NCBI GenBank assembly: GCA_937911175.1
Contig: CALDSE010000031.1
Coordinates: 1 to 32,965, forward strand
Source of the DNA: an uncultured Sediminibacterium sp.
Lineage (GTDB): Bacteria; Bacteroidota; Bacteroidia; Chitinophagales; Chitinophagaceae
Length of the DNA stretch: 32,965 nt
Direction of reading: 5' to 3'
Part shown: positions 8,234-16,880 of the stretch, piece by piece
Layout: each line of letters starts with the position of its first letter
How positions within the stretch are numbered: the first letter of the stretch is position 1
Made by a program: the position numbers and the translations under genes
The notes under the pieces: generated by a model
Database searches by the model: none
Told to the model about the DNA's origin: nothing
The model's input: the letters and a program-made list of their open reading frames with translations, nothing else

Positions 8234-9235
8234 TTATCCTTCTAAAATAGCTTTAGCATACTCGAAACATTTTTTAGTTTCTTTTACTGCATCAGAGCCT
8301 GCAGGAATATCATATTCTAATTCAATAGAGGCAGGTATTTTATATTTTTTAGTTTTTAATAAAGTTAGAATTTCTTTAAGCGGTGTATCGCCTTCTCCCC
8401 ATGGCATATTCTTTGAACCATTTACTTTGTTCTTACGATCCTTAATATGCATACTTGAAATACGGTCATGATTTTTTTCAATAAAAGCTAATAAAGAGGC
8501 TGTGGTGTTCGCCCCACCTGCTGCAATATAATGGCCGCAGTCAAGGTTGATAGCGTTGTAAGGAGATTGACTCAAAGCCAAGTCCCATGCAGTGTCTGTG
8601 GCTTGTAAATGTGCATGATAACCCACATATACTTTATGTTTTAAACCAAACTCACCTAATCTTTTTGAATGATCTGCATTGGTAGGTATTTCCACATTCA
8701 CTGAAGTAGCTCCTAATGCTTTTGCTGCACGCATTGCGTAATCAATTTCGCCATCGGTACTTTTTACCCCTAAAGCGGCATCTGGTTTGTATGCATAAAT
8801 TGTAATGCCTGCGTCATTGAATAATTTTCTTAGTTCTACAAATTTATCCATGGAAGCCGTTTCTCTCCAAGCTCTTGCTTTTGCATTTCTTTCTTCCATT
8901 GTTTTCATGTACTCCTCGCGAGTCATTTTTGGCATTGCACCTGCTGGACTTCCTGCATAGGCTTCAGCAGGGTCTCCCATTAATTCAACGGCACTAATGC
9001 CCGCTTCTTTACAATATTGAATTAATTGTTCTGCACTACCTGGCATGGATCTAAAAGAATAAGTGATAGCACCAATTTGTACCCCTTTAATTTTAGAGCT
9101 TGGATTAGCAAGGAAGAAAGAATTAGCAGCTAATGCGTTTTTACCCATGAACACTAAGCCTAATGAAGCTAAGGAACTTTGGTATAAAAAGTTGCGGCGT
9201 GAATTGTTTTGAATAGTTTTTTTACTGTTTGACAT
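8234..9235 (-). CDS. Tat-exported sugar phosphate isomerase/epimerase-like TIM barrel protein
   Basis: 333 residues. The N-terminus carries a twin-arginine signal (NSRRNFLYQSS, 11-21, then a hydrophobic stretch ending ALAA), so the protein is probably folded with its metal in the cytosol and exported. The rest is a xylose-isomerase-like (AP_endonuc_2) TIM barrel. Likely metal ligands are E182, H207 or H209 (GYHAH), D232 (NLDCGHY), H263 (MHIKD) and E305/E307 (IELEYD). Secreted members of this family are common in Bacteroidota sugar loci and are annotated as isomerases or epimerases with mostly unknown substrates. The gene stands alone on the minus strand; 177 bases without a gene lie before its start. 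Confidence 0.88.
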   Translation of the reverse strand: MSNSKKTIQNNSRRNFLYQSSLASLGLVFMGKNALAANSFFLANPSSKIKGVQIGAITYSFRSMPGSAEQLIQYCKEAGISAVELMGDPAEAYAGSPAGAMPKMTREEYMKTMEERNAKARAWRETASMDKFVELRKLFNDAGITIYAYKPDAALGVKSTDGEIDYAMRAAKALGATSVNVEIPTNADHSKRLGEFGLKHKVYVGYHAHLQATDTAWDLALSQSPYNAINLDCGHYIAAGGANTTASLLAFIEKNHDRISSMHIKDRKNKVNGSKNMPWGEGDTPLKEILTLLKTKKYKIPASIELEYDIPAGSDAVKETKKCFEYAKAILEG

Positions 9236-9412
9236 ACTATTTAATTTAGTTTAATAAATGTGATTACTAACTAATGAAGGTGATTATATATTTGCTTAAA
9301 GCTTTTTATAAGACCTGATTATTTAGACCATTAAATTAACAAAATTCTTCTAAATACAAATGGAAATGGGATAAGTGGTTCTTATTTATTTGAGATAGAA
9401 TATATAAGAAAA

Positions 9413-10375
9413 TTAAGGCAACTGTATGGCCTTACCTTGTTCTGCATATTTAATAGTAAGCCCCTCTGTATTTGACAGTGCTATGTCCTTTTTGATGGAA
9501 ATTTCACAAGTAGCGCAAGGTTTGATATGGGTAATATATATGGGTACTTTTTGAAGCTGTCCATTAGAAAGCTTATTAAGGACTTTCATTTCTTGCATTA
9601 ATAAACGGGGGGTTAGGTGACCATATAATGCTTTATCGGGCATGGTATTGTCAAAAGACACTTCAATAAAAATGGCTTTCAGTGTATGCGCTATTACTTT
9701 ATCTGCAATAGCCTTCCATAATTGTTCTAATTGATTCGACTTTTCTACTTCATCGGCACCAGTATCTCCTAAATAAAGCAAATAGCTATTATTATTACGT
9801 ACTAAAAAAGCACTGCTTTCATAGGGGTTTACATGGCTAAGTATATAAGGGGTAACCTTTAATTCGGTAGTAGGAATTTCAATTTCTTTACCAGGCGTTA
9901 AGTAGTTATAGGTATACTTATTTAAAATAGGTTTATCGCCCTCGCTACCAAAATTAGCCCAGCTTTTGGCCGTAAAATAGTTGTTCTTTAAAATATCAAT
10001 TACAGCATTGAAGCCATAAATATTTTTTGGACTATCATTAGGTGAATTTAAAATAAGTCCTGCCACATGGTCTAAATGTGCATGTGAAATAAAATAAGCC
10101 TTGATATTATTTTTTTGAACTTCTTCGGCGCTTTGCGCTGTAAATAATTTATTAGCTACCGCTTTTTGTAAACCAGCATTAATAGTACCTGCGTCTAAGC
10201 ATATATAATTACTGGAACCTTTTGCGGCTACCATATAGGAAGATAGGTTGGCTTCATCTAGTCCGCCTTTTACACCTAGGGGTATAATGGTAAAGCCGGA
10301 TGATGCAGTTTGTGCTTTAGCACCTACACTTATATTCAGCGCAAAAATGAAAAATAAAATAATTCGAAAGTTCAT
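9413..10375 (-). CDS. Class II 3',5'-cyclic-nucleotide phosphodiesterase (exported)
   Basis: 320 residues with a Sec signal peptide (cleavage near GAKAQ, 18-22). It has a metallo-beta-lactamase fold with HAHLDHVAGLILNSP (98-112), which fits the PDEase_II signature pattern (HxHLDH then S-[AP]) as recalled. Other likely zinc ligands are H181 (LSHVNP), D204 (LGDTG), H253 (YGHLTP) and H283 (ITHIKP). The family, including yeast PDE1 and Vibrio CpdP, hydrolyses cAMP or cGMP. Export agrees with CpdP, which is periplasmic and may recover extracellular cAMP. It lies 42 bases downstream of the peptidase-like gene on the same strand and may share its transcript. Confidence 0.88.
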   Translation of the reverse strand: MNFRIILFFIFALNISVGAKAQTASSGFTIIPLGVKGGLDEANLSSYMVAAKGSSNYICLDAGTINAGLQKAVANKLFTAQSAEEVQKNNIKAYFISHAHLDHVAGLILNSPNDSPKNIYGFNAVIDILKNNYFTAKSWANFGSEGDKPILNKYTYNYLTPGKEIEIPTTELKVTPYILSHVNPYESSAFLVRNNNSYLLYLGDTGADEVEKSNQLEQLWKAIADKVIAHTLKAIFIEVSFDNTMPDKALYGHLTPRLLMQEMKVLNKLSNGQLQKVPIYITHIKPCATCEISIKKDIALSNTEGLTIKYAEQGKAIQLP

Positions 10376-10417
10376 GATAATTTATTTACTTAATTATTTA
10401 GTCCATTAATTAGTCAA

Positions 10418-11380
10418 TCATTTGTGAGCTATAAAGTTATCTACTTTATCTAAAAAAGCTTTAAGTGTTGCTAGGTATTCTTCTTTATTATCTTGCATAG
10501 TGGCATGACCTGCATTTTTAATCATCTTAAATTCAGCACCTGGAATCATAGTTTGAAAATGTTGAATGGTGCTAGGCCTTGCTTCATCAAATTCACCTGC
10601 TACTAATAAGGTAGGCACTTTAATGGTAGTAAGAAATGCTAAGCGGTCATACTTTAATAAATTACCAGTAGCTGTGAACTCGCTAGGCCCCCACATAAAT
10701 TCATATACATTGGAACCTGAAAATAATTTAGCAGTATCGGCTTGTCCTTTTGTTCTTTCAGTTCTTCTTAAAAAGTTTTTATAATAAAGAGTTACTGCAT
10801 CTTGATAAGCTGCATTATCGTAGGTTTTATTTTTTTCGTTTACTCTAATATTGGTTTGAATAGAGTCGGGTAGAGAAGCAATTAAAGTATCTGCATCCTT
10901 GGTCCACATTTCCGTGCTAAATAAAGGGCTGCTAAAAATAATTGACTTTATATGTTTCGGGTATTTAATATAATAGTCAATGCCTAGCATAGTGCCCCAA
11001 GAGTGGCCGTATAAGTAAAAGTTTTCAAGTTGTAGAGCTGTTCTAATTTGCTCAAGTTGTTCTACATAATTTTCGATAGTCATTAAAGAGGTATCGGTAA
11101 TTCTTGTAGACCTGCCACAACCTAGCTGGTCAATAAATATAATAGGACGGTCATTGCTTAATTCCTTTAAATTTTCTAAGCCATAACTAGAAGAGCCAGG
11201 CCCGCCGTGTAATAAAAGAAGTGCAGGCTTATTACCTGTGCCATTAATACGGTACCAAACTTTGCCACCTTTCACATCTATAAACCCCTCCTTAGGACTC
11301 GTGGAGCTAGAAGTACAGCTTATTAAAAGGCTATAAAATAGTATTAAGATTATAAGTGGCAAATAATTTCTTGTTTTCAT
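10418..11380 (-). CDS. Lipoprotein proline-iminopeptidase-like alpha/beta hydrolase (S33)
   Basis: 320 residues with a lipobox (LLISC, Cys at 22), so a membrane-anchored exported hydrolase. The alpha/beta-hydrolase fold has the oxyanion loop HGGPGSSSYG (58-67), the nucleophile elbow GHSWGT (S127), the acid D265 (GEFDEARP) and the base H292 (AGHATMQD). HGGPG and the strand DQLGCGRS (84-91) are the usual marks of the proline iminopeptidase family, which removes N-terminal proline from peptides; related members act on other small amides or esters. It is the first gene of a probable two-gene unit with the phosphodiesterase. The HxlR gene is divergent from it across a 312-base gap. Confidence 0.87.
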   Translation of the reverse strand: MKTRNYLPLIILILFYSLLISCTSSSTSPKEGFIDVKGGKVWYRINGTGNKPALLLLHGGPGSSSYGLENLKELSNDRPIIFIDQLGCGRSTRITDTSLMTIENYVEQLEQIRTALQLENFYLYGHSWGTMLGIDYYIKYPKHIKSIIFSSPLFSTEMWTKDADTLIASLPDSIQTNIRVNEKNKTYDNAAYQDAVTLYYKNFLRRTERTKGQADTAKLFSGSNVYEFMWGPSEFTATGNLLKYDRLAFLTTIKVPTLLVAGEFDEARPSTIQHFQTMIPGAEFKMIKNAGHATMQDNKEEYLATLKAFLDKVDNFIAHK

Positions 11381-11692
11381 GGCGAAGAATTTTTCTATTT
11401 TATTTTTTGCATTTATTAAGATGGAAGATACAACTATTCAAGCTAAGAGGGAATCCTAAACCCCTCTTATAAGACCTACTTAAGTACCTTTCCCGGCATC
11501 GACTTTAATCTAGCTAAAAGCTTGTTTAAGCTATGACTATTGTCATAGAATTGTCTAAATAGTTGATGCCTATATTTTTAAACTAAATTTAAAAGTTATA
11601 ATGAATTTATAAAGCGCAACCATTCATGTAAATGATTCCACAAGAATACGACTAAGCACTTTATTGATATATCTTCGTTAAAATATTCGGAT
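11381..11692. other. 312-base divergent intergenic region
   Basis: No open reading frame of note. It separates the divergent hydrolase and HxlR genes and must hold both promoters, but no perfect TAnnTTTG box was found; TATCTTCG at 11670-11677 is the nearest for the HxlR gene. It contains a 7-bp inverted repeat at 11531-11548 and an 11-base sequence, TTATAAGACCT (11467-11477), that also occurs upstream of the TIM-barrel gene (9306-9316). Confidence 0.6.
11531..11548. promoter_or_regulatory. Candidate operator palindrome
   Basis: CTATGAC and GTCATAG are a perfect 7-bp inverted repeat around TATT. It is roughly midway between the divergent hydrolase and HxlR-type regulator genes (about 150 bases from each start). 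HxlR proteins bind palindromes as dimers, so this is a reasonable binding-site candidate; that link is inference. Confidence 0.35.
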
Positions 11693-12142
11693 ATGCTTAA
11701 AACTAAATTTCGTTCCATTTGTGCTGTCGCAACAGGCTTAGATGTCTTAGGAGATAAATGGTCACTTATTATAATTAGAAATATGCTTTTTTTAAAAAAG
11801 TGTACCTATAAAGAATTAATGGACAACCGTGAAAAAATTGCTACTAGGGTTTTAGCCGATCGTTTAAAAAAATTGGTACTAGATGGCTTGATTGAAAAAA
11901 ATAATCACCCTACTAATAAAAAAGTATTTATATATACGTTAACTGAAAAAGGTATTAGTACTATTCCTTTAATTATGGAATTAATGAAATTTTCAATGCA
12001 ACATTACCCCAATCAAATTAAGGGTAAAACGGTGGACAAAAACAGAATTTCCTATAAGTTAACTCATGCTAGTTCAGAGCAGGCATTCATCAAAGATGCT
12101 AAAAAGGAGTACTTAAAGTACAAGAAAACCTTACCGGCTTAA
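11693..12142 (+). CDS. HxlR-family winged-helix transcriptional regulator
   Basis: 149 residues. The N-terminal two thirds follow the HxlR family: an early Cys (SICAVATGLDVLGDKWSLIIIRNMLF), then the recognition-helix region with ELMDNREKIATRVLADRLKKL and the wing IEKNNHPTNKKVFIYTLTEKG. HxlR regulators are MarR-like dimers that often sense oxidative or electrophilic compounds through the N-terminal Cys (C9 here). The tail (about 110-149) is rich in Lys and is longer than in the shortest members. It is divergent from the hydrolase/phosphodiesterase pair, the usual place for its target. The gene ends 18 bases before the convergent OMP-like gene. Confidence 0.92.
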   Translation: MLKTKFRSICAVATGLDVLGDKWSLIIIRNMLFLKKCTYKELMDNREKIATRVLADRLKKLVLDGLIEKNNHPTNKKVFIYTLTEKGISTIPLIMELMKFSMQHYPNQIKGKTVDKNRISYKLTHASSEQAFIKDAKKEYLKYKKTLPA

Positions 12143-12160
12143 TTTTCTTTTTATGTAGAG

Positions 12161-12979
12161 CTATTTAGCGTTATTGAGTTTAGGCCCCATAGGCAAGGTA
12201 TAGCCCAAACTAAGTATAAATTCCATCGTGCCGAAACCCTGTTTGGCGTTTCCTTTATACACATCTAGGTTGTAATAATAAGCGTAGTCTAGTTTACCTG
12301 CGAACTCAAGATATAATTTTTTATGAAAGGTACTTCTTAGTGCATATTCAAGCCCTGTATTCCATCCTCCGAACTGAAACCCCTTATCATTTTTTTGACC
12401 AAACAATTTATTTTCTACATGTGGAATTAAGGGACCAATTCCTGCCTTGGCTAAACCATCTATGGCAATAAAATCATTTGATATTTTTTTGAATCGTTTG
12501 CGTTTTACAATATTGAATAATAAAAAATTAGCTCCGTTGTTTAAGTAATAATAATTTTCAGCAGTCCCTTGTCCCGATTTAGTAAAAATAAAACTAGAGT
12601 CTACCTTAGCGCCATTAAAAGTACCAGACATACGTATTAATTGATTGTCTTTGAATAATGCCTTGGTATGATCAAAATTTATTTCAAAGGCAAGGTCTTT
12701 GTTTTTGTCAAAGAAATATCCAAAACGATAATTGTACTGAGGAATGCTTAAAGCTTTGGTAAATAAACCATCGTCCCATCCTGGGTTATCTACCAATAAA
12801 GTATTTTTAAAAGTAAAATTATTTTTTAATGCAGGCTGGTTAATAGTTACATTAGATAGTGTATAATATTCTTTATTATATCCCCAGGAAATATAGAATT
12901 CTCCTTTTCTTTCTTTTTTTTGAGCAGTACTGGTATGCACTGTAATCACAGCTAAGAATAGGAATAGATATTTTTGCAT
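12161..12979 (-). CDS. Exported protein, probable outer-membrane beta-barrel, function unknown
   Basis: 272 residues with a signal peptide ending at STAQ (about 17-20). The mature part is built of alternating aromatic/hydrophobic strands (GEFYISWGYNKEYY, YNYRFGYFF, KLYLEFAGKLDYAYYYN, MEFILSLGYTLPMG) separated by polar turns, which is typical of 8- to 12-strand outer-membrane barrels. No named domain is recognised. It ends close to the convergent HxlR gene. A -7 promoter box on the minus strand lies about 28 bases upstream of its start. Confidence 0.8.
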   Translation of the reverse strand: MQKYLFLFLAVITVHTSTAQKKERKGEFYISWGYNKEYYTLSNVTINQPALKNNFTFKNTLLVDNPGWDDGLFTKALSIPQYNYRFGYFFDKNKDLAFEINFDHTKALFKDNQLIRMSGTFNGAKVDSSFIFTKSGQGTAENYYYLNNGANFLLFNIVKRKRFKKISNDFIAIDGLAKAGIGPLIPHVENKLFGQKNDKGFQFGGWNTGLEYALRSTFHKKLYLEFAGKLDYAYYYNLDVYKGNAKQGFGTMEFILSLGYTLPMGPKLNNAK

Positions 12980-13006
12980 ACTTTATGGCTGGTTGGCTAA
13001 TTTATG

Positions 13007-13014
13007 CAAAGCTA
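13007..13014 (-). promoter_or_regulatory. -7 promoter box for the OMP-like gene
   Basis: The plus-strand sequence CAAAGCTA reads TAGCTTTG on the minus strand, a perfect TAnnTTTG. It lies 28-35 bases upstream of the ATG at 12979. A matching -33 element is not clear (nearest TTG is about 24 bases away). Confidence 0.5.
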
Positions 13015-13103
13015 GGTCTTTGCTGTTTTAAATTTAGACAATTCCACTCAAAATTGCTCAACAGGAATCTGACATATGTAGAATTATATCTATATTACGC
13101 CCC

Positions 13104-13499
13104 ATGTATTCTAATCTACATTTTGCTATCACACTATTGGGGATATTTTCAATTTTTGAAATTTTCAAAGGCGGTCAAAAGCTAAGTGTATTGAAGTATC
13201 ATATTCTTGCAAGATTGCTAATGATTGTGGCAGGAAGCTTTTTTGATTATCTAGCCCTTGATGGTTACGAGATTCCTTATTATCATGAAATATTTAGATT
13301 AATAGCTGCCGTATTATTCGTTAATATGCTTTTTTTAATAGTTAGAAAAAAAATAAAAGAGGAAAGTAGGCAGCTAATTTTATATACCCCAAAAGAAACC
13401 CCCATAGTAAACTATGAGGGCTTCCTAAAAATTGAAAAAGTGAATTTTATAATTTTGTACTCTTATATATTTTTACCAAACCATCATTTTCACTACTAA
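13104..13499 (+). CDS. Small hypothetical membrane protein
   Basis: 131 residues, not recognised. It has three hydrophobic segments (about 5-22, 36-55 and 65-85), then a charged stretch RKKIKEESRQ (about 87-96). The sequence up to there looks like a natural small three-TM protein. The remaining 35 residues run through the hairpin that ends the neighbouring minus-strand gene and then 53 bases into that gene, so the tail may be an extension after loss of an earlier stop. The start at 13104 is chosen because it opens directly before the first hydrophobic segment. A different-frame ORF at 12985-13185 is less plausible. Confidence 0.5.
   Translation: MYSNLHFAITLLGIFSIFEIFKGGQKLSVLKYHILARLLMIVAGSFFDYLALDGYEIPYYHEIFRLIAAVLFVNMLFLIVRKKIKEESRQLILYTPKETPIVNYEGFLKIEKVNFIILYSYIFLPNHHFHY
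13396..13423 (-). terminator. Terminator of the choice-of-anchor I gene
   Basis: A stem of CCC, a C/A mismatch, then CATAG (13399-13407) pairs with CTATG and GGG (13412-13420) around a 4-base loop. On the minus strand it is followed by TTTCTTTT. It lies 24 bases past the stop of the gene at 13447. It falls inside the tail of the small plus-strand ORF. Confidence 0.65.
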
Positions 13500-14967
13500 T
13501 TACTATTAAACTTTGATTAATTGGACTTTTAGAAGCGGGTATGAAAATAATTCCTTCTGGCGCATCACCTGTTTTATACATTTTAATAAAAACGGGTGCT
13601 GTAGGAGTAGTAATATCATAAATGGCAAATGCATCTGCTCTTTCCATTCCAACAACGGCTATTGTTTTACTACCCACTCTTCCAATAGCAATTGACTCTG
13701 GTTCAACTCCTTTATCATCACTTCTGCCGTCATCATAAATTTTTAATTCATTTGCTTTTTTATCTAATTCATTTTTACTATCAAAAACTTGTGCTCCAGT
13801 ATTCGCATCCCAAACGCTAAATGATCTTGCCCCTAATGAATATAAAGCATCAAAATCGCCATCTCCGTCCGTATCGCCTAATGTTGTAGTTATATTAAGT
13901 CTACCTAAATTAGCGTCAGTTTTTAAAGTGGCTGCTGTTGGAAAATTTGTAGGATCAAATGTTACAGTACCTGCTCTTTTCATCTCAATAAATGCTGTAT
14001 ATTCTCTTGAATCGCCTTCGTTTGCAGTAAATAAATAAGGCTTACCGTTATAATTATAATAAGCAATGGCATCTGGCATGTAGATACCGAATACTTTATT
14101 ATAAGCTGTAAATGCTACTTTGCTATCCTTGTCGCTTGCGTCAATTGCATTTGCTTCTAATGAATAGTCCTTAAAGCCTAATGGCATTATTTTTTTAACA
14201 ATTCCAGTAACAATGTCAATTTCAGCAATGGCATTATTTTCTTGTAAAGTCACATAGGCAGTTGTATTATCATCTGAAACAGTAATGTATTCTGGCTCTA
14301 TGTCTTTGTTAAAATTCTTACCTGGACCAAATATTCTAAAACCTTTTGAAGTTAATGTAGCTAACTGATTTTCAAAAGTTGAAAAATTAATTGTTTTAAC
14401 TGAATAGTCAGACACTTTTATAATAGATACGCTTCCTTCAGGGTCATTAACGTAGTTATCACTTGGTTCGCCTTCATTTGCAGAAATAATATAATTACCA
14501 TCATTAGTAAATGTAACCATGTCAGGTAATGCACCTACATTAATTGATTTTATTTCGGCGTAGGTAGATGTATTAAAAACAACAATTTTACCTGCAGCTT
14601 GTTTGTCGGTTGACTCAACGGCAGCAGCTAATTTACCATTGCTAACAGCAACGCTGTTTACATAGCCACCATAAGGTAACATGCTAATTGAATGTATGAC
14701 ACTAATTAATGCTGGGTTACTAATATCAATTACATCAATTTTATTTAATATGTAGCTATTATTCACTGCGAATAATCTGTCTGTAGAAGGGTCAAAAGCT
14801 GAAATTTCTGCAGCGCCAAGGCCACCTAAATTAATAGAGGCTATTTCAGTATAGCCACTAAGGTCTTCATTCTGCGTGTTTTCAAGAGGGGCGGAAACAT
14901 CTTCTTTACGGCAAGAAAAGATAGTGACTGTAATTAATAATAGATAAACGAATTTTAATTGCTTCAT
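13447..14967 (-). CDS. Choice-of-anchor I family lipoprotein (beta-propeller)
   Basis: 506 residues. A lipobox (TIFSC, Cys at 19) gives a lipid-anchored, probably surface or periplasmic protein. The body is a repeating beta-propeller with the marks of the choice-of-anchor I group: two ANEGE/ANEGD loops (163-170 and 315-322), DIEPEYITVS (222-231), an EF-hand-like calcium loop DTDGDGDFD (365-373) and VEPESIAIG later. Related proteins in other bacteria sit beside alkaline phosphatase-like domains; no catalytic residues are seen here and no enzyme activity is claimed. It is a single-gene unit with its own terminator, next to but 122 bases apart from the DoxX-like gene. Confidence 0.88.
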   Translation of the reverse strand: MKQLKFVYLLLITVTIFSCRKEDVSAPLENTQNEDLSGYTEIASINLGGLGAAEISAFDPSTDRLFAVNNSYILNKIDVIDISNPALISVIHSISMLPYGGYVNSVAVSNGKLAAAVESTDKQAAGKIVVFNTSTYAEIKSINVGALPDMVTFTNDGNYIISANEGEPSDNYVNDPEGSVSIIKVSDYSVKTINFSTFENQLATLTSKGFRIFGPGKNFNKDIEPEYITVSDDNTTAYVTLQENNAIAEIDIVTGIVKKIMPLGFKDYSLEANAIDASDKDSKVAFTAYNKVFGIYMPDAIAYYNYNGKPYLFTANEGDSREYTAFIEMKRAGTVTFDPTNFPTAATLKTDANLGRLNITTTLGDTDGDGDFDALYSLGARSFSVWDANTGAQVFDSKNELDKKANELKIYDDGRSDDKGVEPESIAIGRVGSKTIAVVGMERADAFAIYDITTPTAPVFIKMYKTGDAPEGIIFIPASKSPINQSLIVISSENDGLVKIYKSTKL

Positions 14968-15089
14968 GTTTTAAATTTAAGCATGAAAGATATTAATACT
15001 CTATTATCGGTATGTTACGAATACATTAACTAATTGTTAAGTGTATATTACTTCTAAAAAATTTAACCCTTCTATTTGGCCGCTATAAT

Positions 15090-15458
15090 TTATTTCTTTG
15101 CCTCCTGTAATTTGTGAAAACTAATATAAGAGGTAAGAAGTAGCCCAAAGAAAATGACAGACATTATACCAAAGGGAATAAAAGCATCACCAACTGCTAT
15201 ATGTGCAATCAACGCTGTTATATACATGATACCATAACCCACATAGGCCCATTCTTTAAAACGAGCAGGCACAGCTGGTACTATTAAAAGTACTAAACCT
15301 ATTAACTGACCAATACTCACTTCTATACCAAGGTAACGTGGAATAAGTAAATGATTAGCGCCATCAATAGCCACTTGAGAATTCATTTGTATCGCACCTA
15401 AAGAGAATAAGCAAATAATACCTGTGCTTATCCAGTAAATAATTTTTGTTGTTTTCAT
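15090..15458 (-). CDS. DoxX-like membrane protein
   Basis: 122 residues with four TM segments. The opening KTTKIIYWISTGIICLFSL, the central LGIEVSIGQLIGLVLLIVPAVPARFKEWAYVGYG and AHIAVGD follow the DoxX-like (DoxX_2) family closely. The family's molecular role is unsettled; relatives are linked with quinone or thiol redox at the membrane. It is the last of four minus-strand genes with short gaps (33, 17 and 52 bases) that start with the Cys-rich gene at 16880, so probably one operon. Confidence 0.85.
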   Translation of the reverse strand: MKTTKIIYWISTGIICLFSLGAIQMNSQVAIDGANHLLIPRYLGIEVSIGQLIGLVLLIVPAVPARFKEWAYVGYGIMYITALIAHIAVGDAFIPFGIMSVIFFGLLLTSYISFHKLQEAKK

Positions 15459-15491
15459 GTTTTAAATTTTGGTTTAAAATTTAATGTACGG

Positions 15492-16043
15492 CTATTTTCT
15501 TTTTTTATTCCTAATGAATTTAGGTCCCATCCATAGCCAAAACCCTGTAACAGTAAATAAAAATAATGAGATACCCATTATGGATGTGTATACTAATTTA
15601 ATTGGCTCTCCATTGGTTTTGAAATAACGATCTAGGAATGAGCCATCATGTATATCTTCGAAAAAGTCAGATCGGCGTTGACTTATCTGTAAGACAGTTC
15701 CCGATTGACCATCTAATTGAATTTCCCAATAATTGTCTACGTATAAAAATTTAACGACTCCTTTATCTTTTCTGATATCAATTCTATCTAATTCAGTGCT
15801 TAATGATTTATCTACTTTATTGATTAAAACACTGTCTGAAATTTTTAAAAGTTCTTTGGTGGTTTTCCAAGTATCTAAATTGGCAGAACTTCCTTTCATT
15901 GTGGCTGGAAGTATCCAACCATTACTGTTTTTTTTCCAACCAAGTGTTAATCCTGTTATGGCAACAATAAAAAAGAACAAAAATAAGAATGCCCCCATTG
16001 CTCTGTGTACTTTTCGAAAAATTCGTAAGATAGTTACTTGCAT
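15492..16043 (-). CDS. PepSY-associated TM helix protein
   Basis: 183 residues when started at the ATG at 16043; the longer frame up to 16136 overlaps the upstream gene and adds residues unlike the family, so the shorter start is preferred. It opens with LRIFRKVHRAMGAFLF, TM1 (14-36) ending ITGLTLGWKK, then a periplasmic PepSY-like portion, LVYTSIMGISLFLFTVTGFWLWMG as TM2 (150-173), and a basic tail. H13 and H132 (EDIHDGSFLD) sit where PepSY-TM proteins have conserved histidines that may bind haem or metal. Larger members reduce siderophore iron or pass electrons across the membrane. Its neighbours suggest metal handling. Confidence 0.85.
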   Translation of the reverse strand: MQVTILRIFRKVHRAMGAFLFLFFFIVAITGLTLGWKKNSNGWILPATMKGSSANLDTWKTTKELLKISDSVLINKVDKSLSTELDRIDIRKDKGVVKFLYVDNYWEIQLDGQSGTVLQISQRRSDFFEDIHDGSFLDRYFKTNGEPIKLVYTSIMGISLFLFTVTGFWLWMGPKFIRNKKRK

Positions 16044-16060
16044 GTCTCTAAGGTAAGAAC

Positions 16061-16489
16061 TTATATCAATTGAAGCCCAAAATAACCAATAGCTGTAAAT
16101 AGGGCACATCTTAATAATACGCCTAGGCTGCACCAAAATACCATTTTGTTGGTGGGCACATTAAAGCCAACACCAATTCCAATACTGATAGGAGCGCCAA
16201 CAGTCATCGTACCCAATAAGCCTAAACCTACAACACCATATTTCTGCCAAATTTTTAAGGCAAATCCTGGCTCTTTGGCAACTTTTTCGACTTTATTTTT
16301 TCTGAATGTACTTATCCATTTTTTAATAATATCACCTAAGTAGGCTGCTACAAAAACACCTATTAAACCTCCAATGAGACTGTACGAAAAAATGGCAATT
16401 GGATTTAGTTTGAAAGCAAAGCCTGCAGGAATTGCAGCATATATTTCAAAAGTGGCAAGTCCAATTACTGTAAGTATTTTGTAAATCAT
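16061..16489 (-). CDS. Small multidrug-export-like membrane protein (COG2426 type)
   Basis: 142 residues with four hydrophobic segments. The pairs EIYAAIPAGFAF near the start and LGLLGTMTVGAPISIGIGVGF (about 92-112) match the small putative multidrug export family, whose members are weakly characterised; the export role is a family label rather than a result. It lies between the PepSY gene (17 bases) and the Cys-rich gene (52 bases) on the same strand. Confidence 0.72.
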   Translation of the reverse strand: MIYKILTVIGLATFEIYAAIPAGFAFKLNPIAIFSYSLIGGLIGVFVAAYLGDIIKKWISTFRKNKVEKVAKEPGFALKIWQKYGVVGLGLLGTMTVGAPISIGIGVGFNVPTNKMVFWCSLGVLLRCALFTAIGYFGLQLI

Positions 16490-16541
16490 TTTTATGCTAT
16501 TTGCTGCTAAAGCGCAAAGGTAGCAATATGTATTTTAAGTT

Positions 16542-16880
16542 CTACTTTTTAATTAACTCAAAATAAGTAGCCACGAACCTGTCATTCACAATACTGCCTT
16601 GAACTTTCGCTTTTTTAATGGCATTGCAAAAACCTTCTGTGTCATGTGCATCGCCATGATCATCAATATTCGTTCCATCTACAAAGTAGTTCTTGCCTTT
16701 TAGTTTAACAGCTAAATTGCAGCCATCGCCTTTCATTTTATACATACAATTACCACAGGTAGCTTCCACTTCATAGGTAGGACTTTTTGGGTTGAATACT
16801 AATTTTTTCTTATTAGTGTCTTGAGCATAAGTAAATGAAAAAGAAACTAACATAATAACTAAGAATAATAATTTTTTCAT
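16542..16880 (-). CDS. Exported Cys-rich protein, DUF6370-like
   Basis: 112 residues with a signal peptide ending at TYAQ (17-20). The mature part has C42 and C45 (EATCGNCMYKM), C54 (GDGCNLAV), a DDHGDAH acidic/His patch (73-79) and C85 (EGFCNAI). This matches a small Bacteroidota family (I recall it as DUF6370) with no known function. Four cysteines and two histidines in a short exported protein make metal binding or a thiol redox role plausible; that is inference. It is the first gene of the four-gene minus-strand run and is divergent from the HMA-domain gene. Confidence 0.8.
   Translation of the reverse strand: MKKLLFLVIMLVSFSFTYAQDTNKKKLVFNPKSPTYEVEATCGNCMYKMKGDGCNLAVKLKGKNYFVDGTNIDDHGDAHDTEGFCNAIKKAKVQGSIVNDRFVATYFELIKK

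Noticed and set aside
12985..13185. 66-residue plus-strand ORF before the small membrane protein
   Set aside because: It covers the promoter region of the divergent OMP-like gene and overlaps the better ORF at 13104 in another frame; no family-like pattern.
15492..16136. Longer start for the PepSY protein
   Set aside because: The extra 31 residues overlap the upstream exporter gene and do not fit the family; the start at 16043 gives the usual N-terminus.
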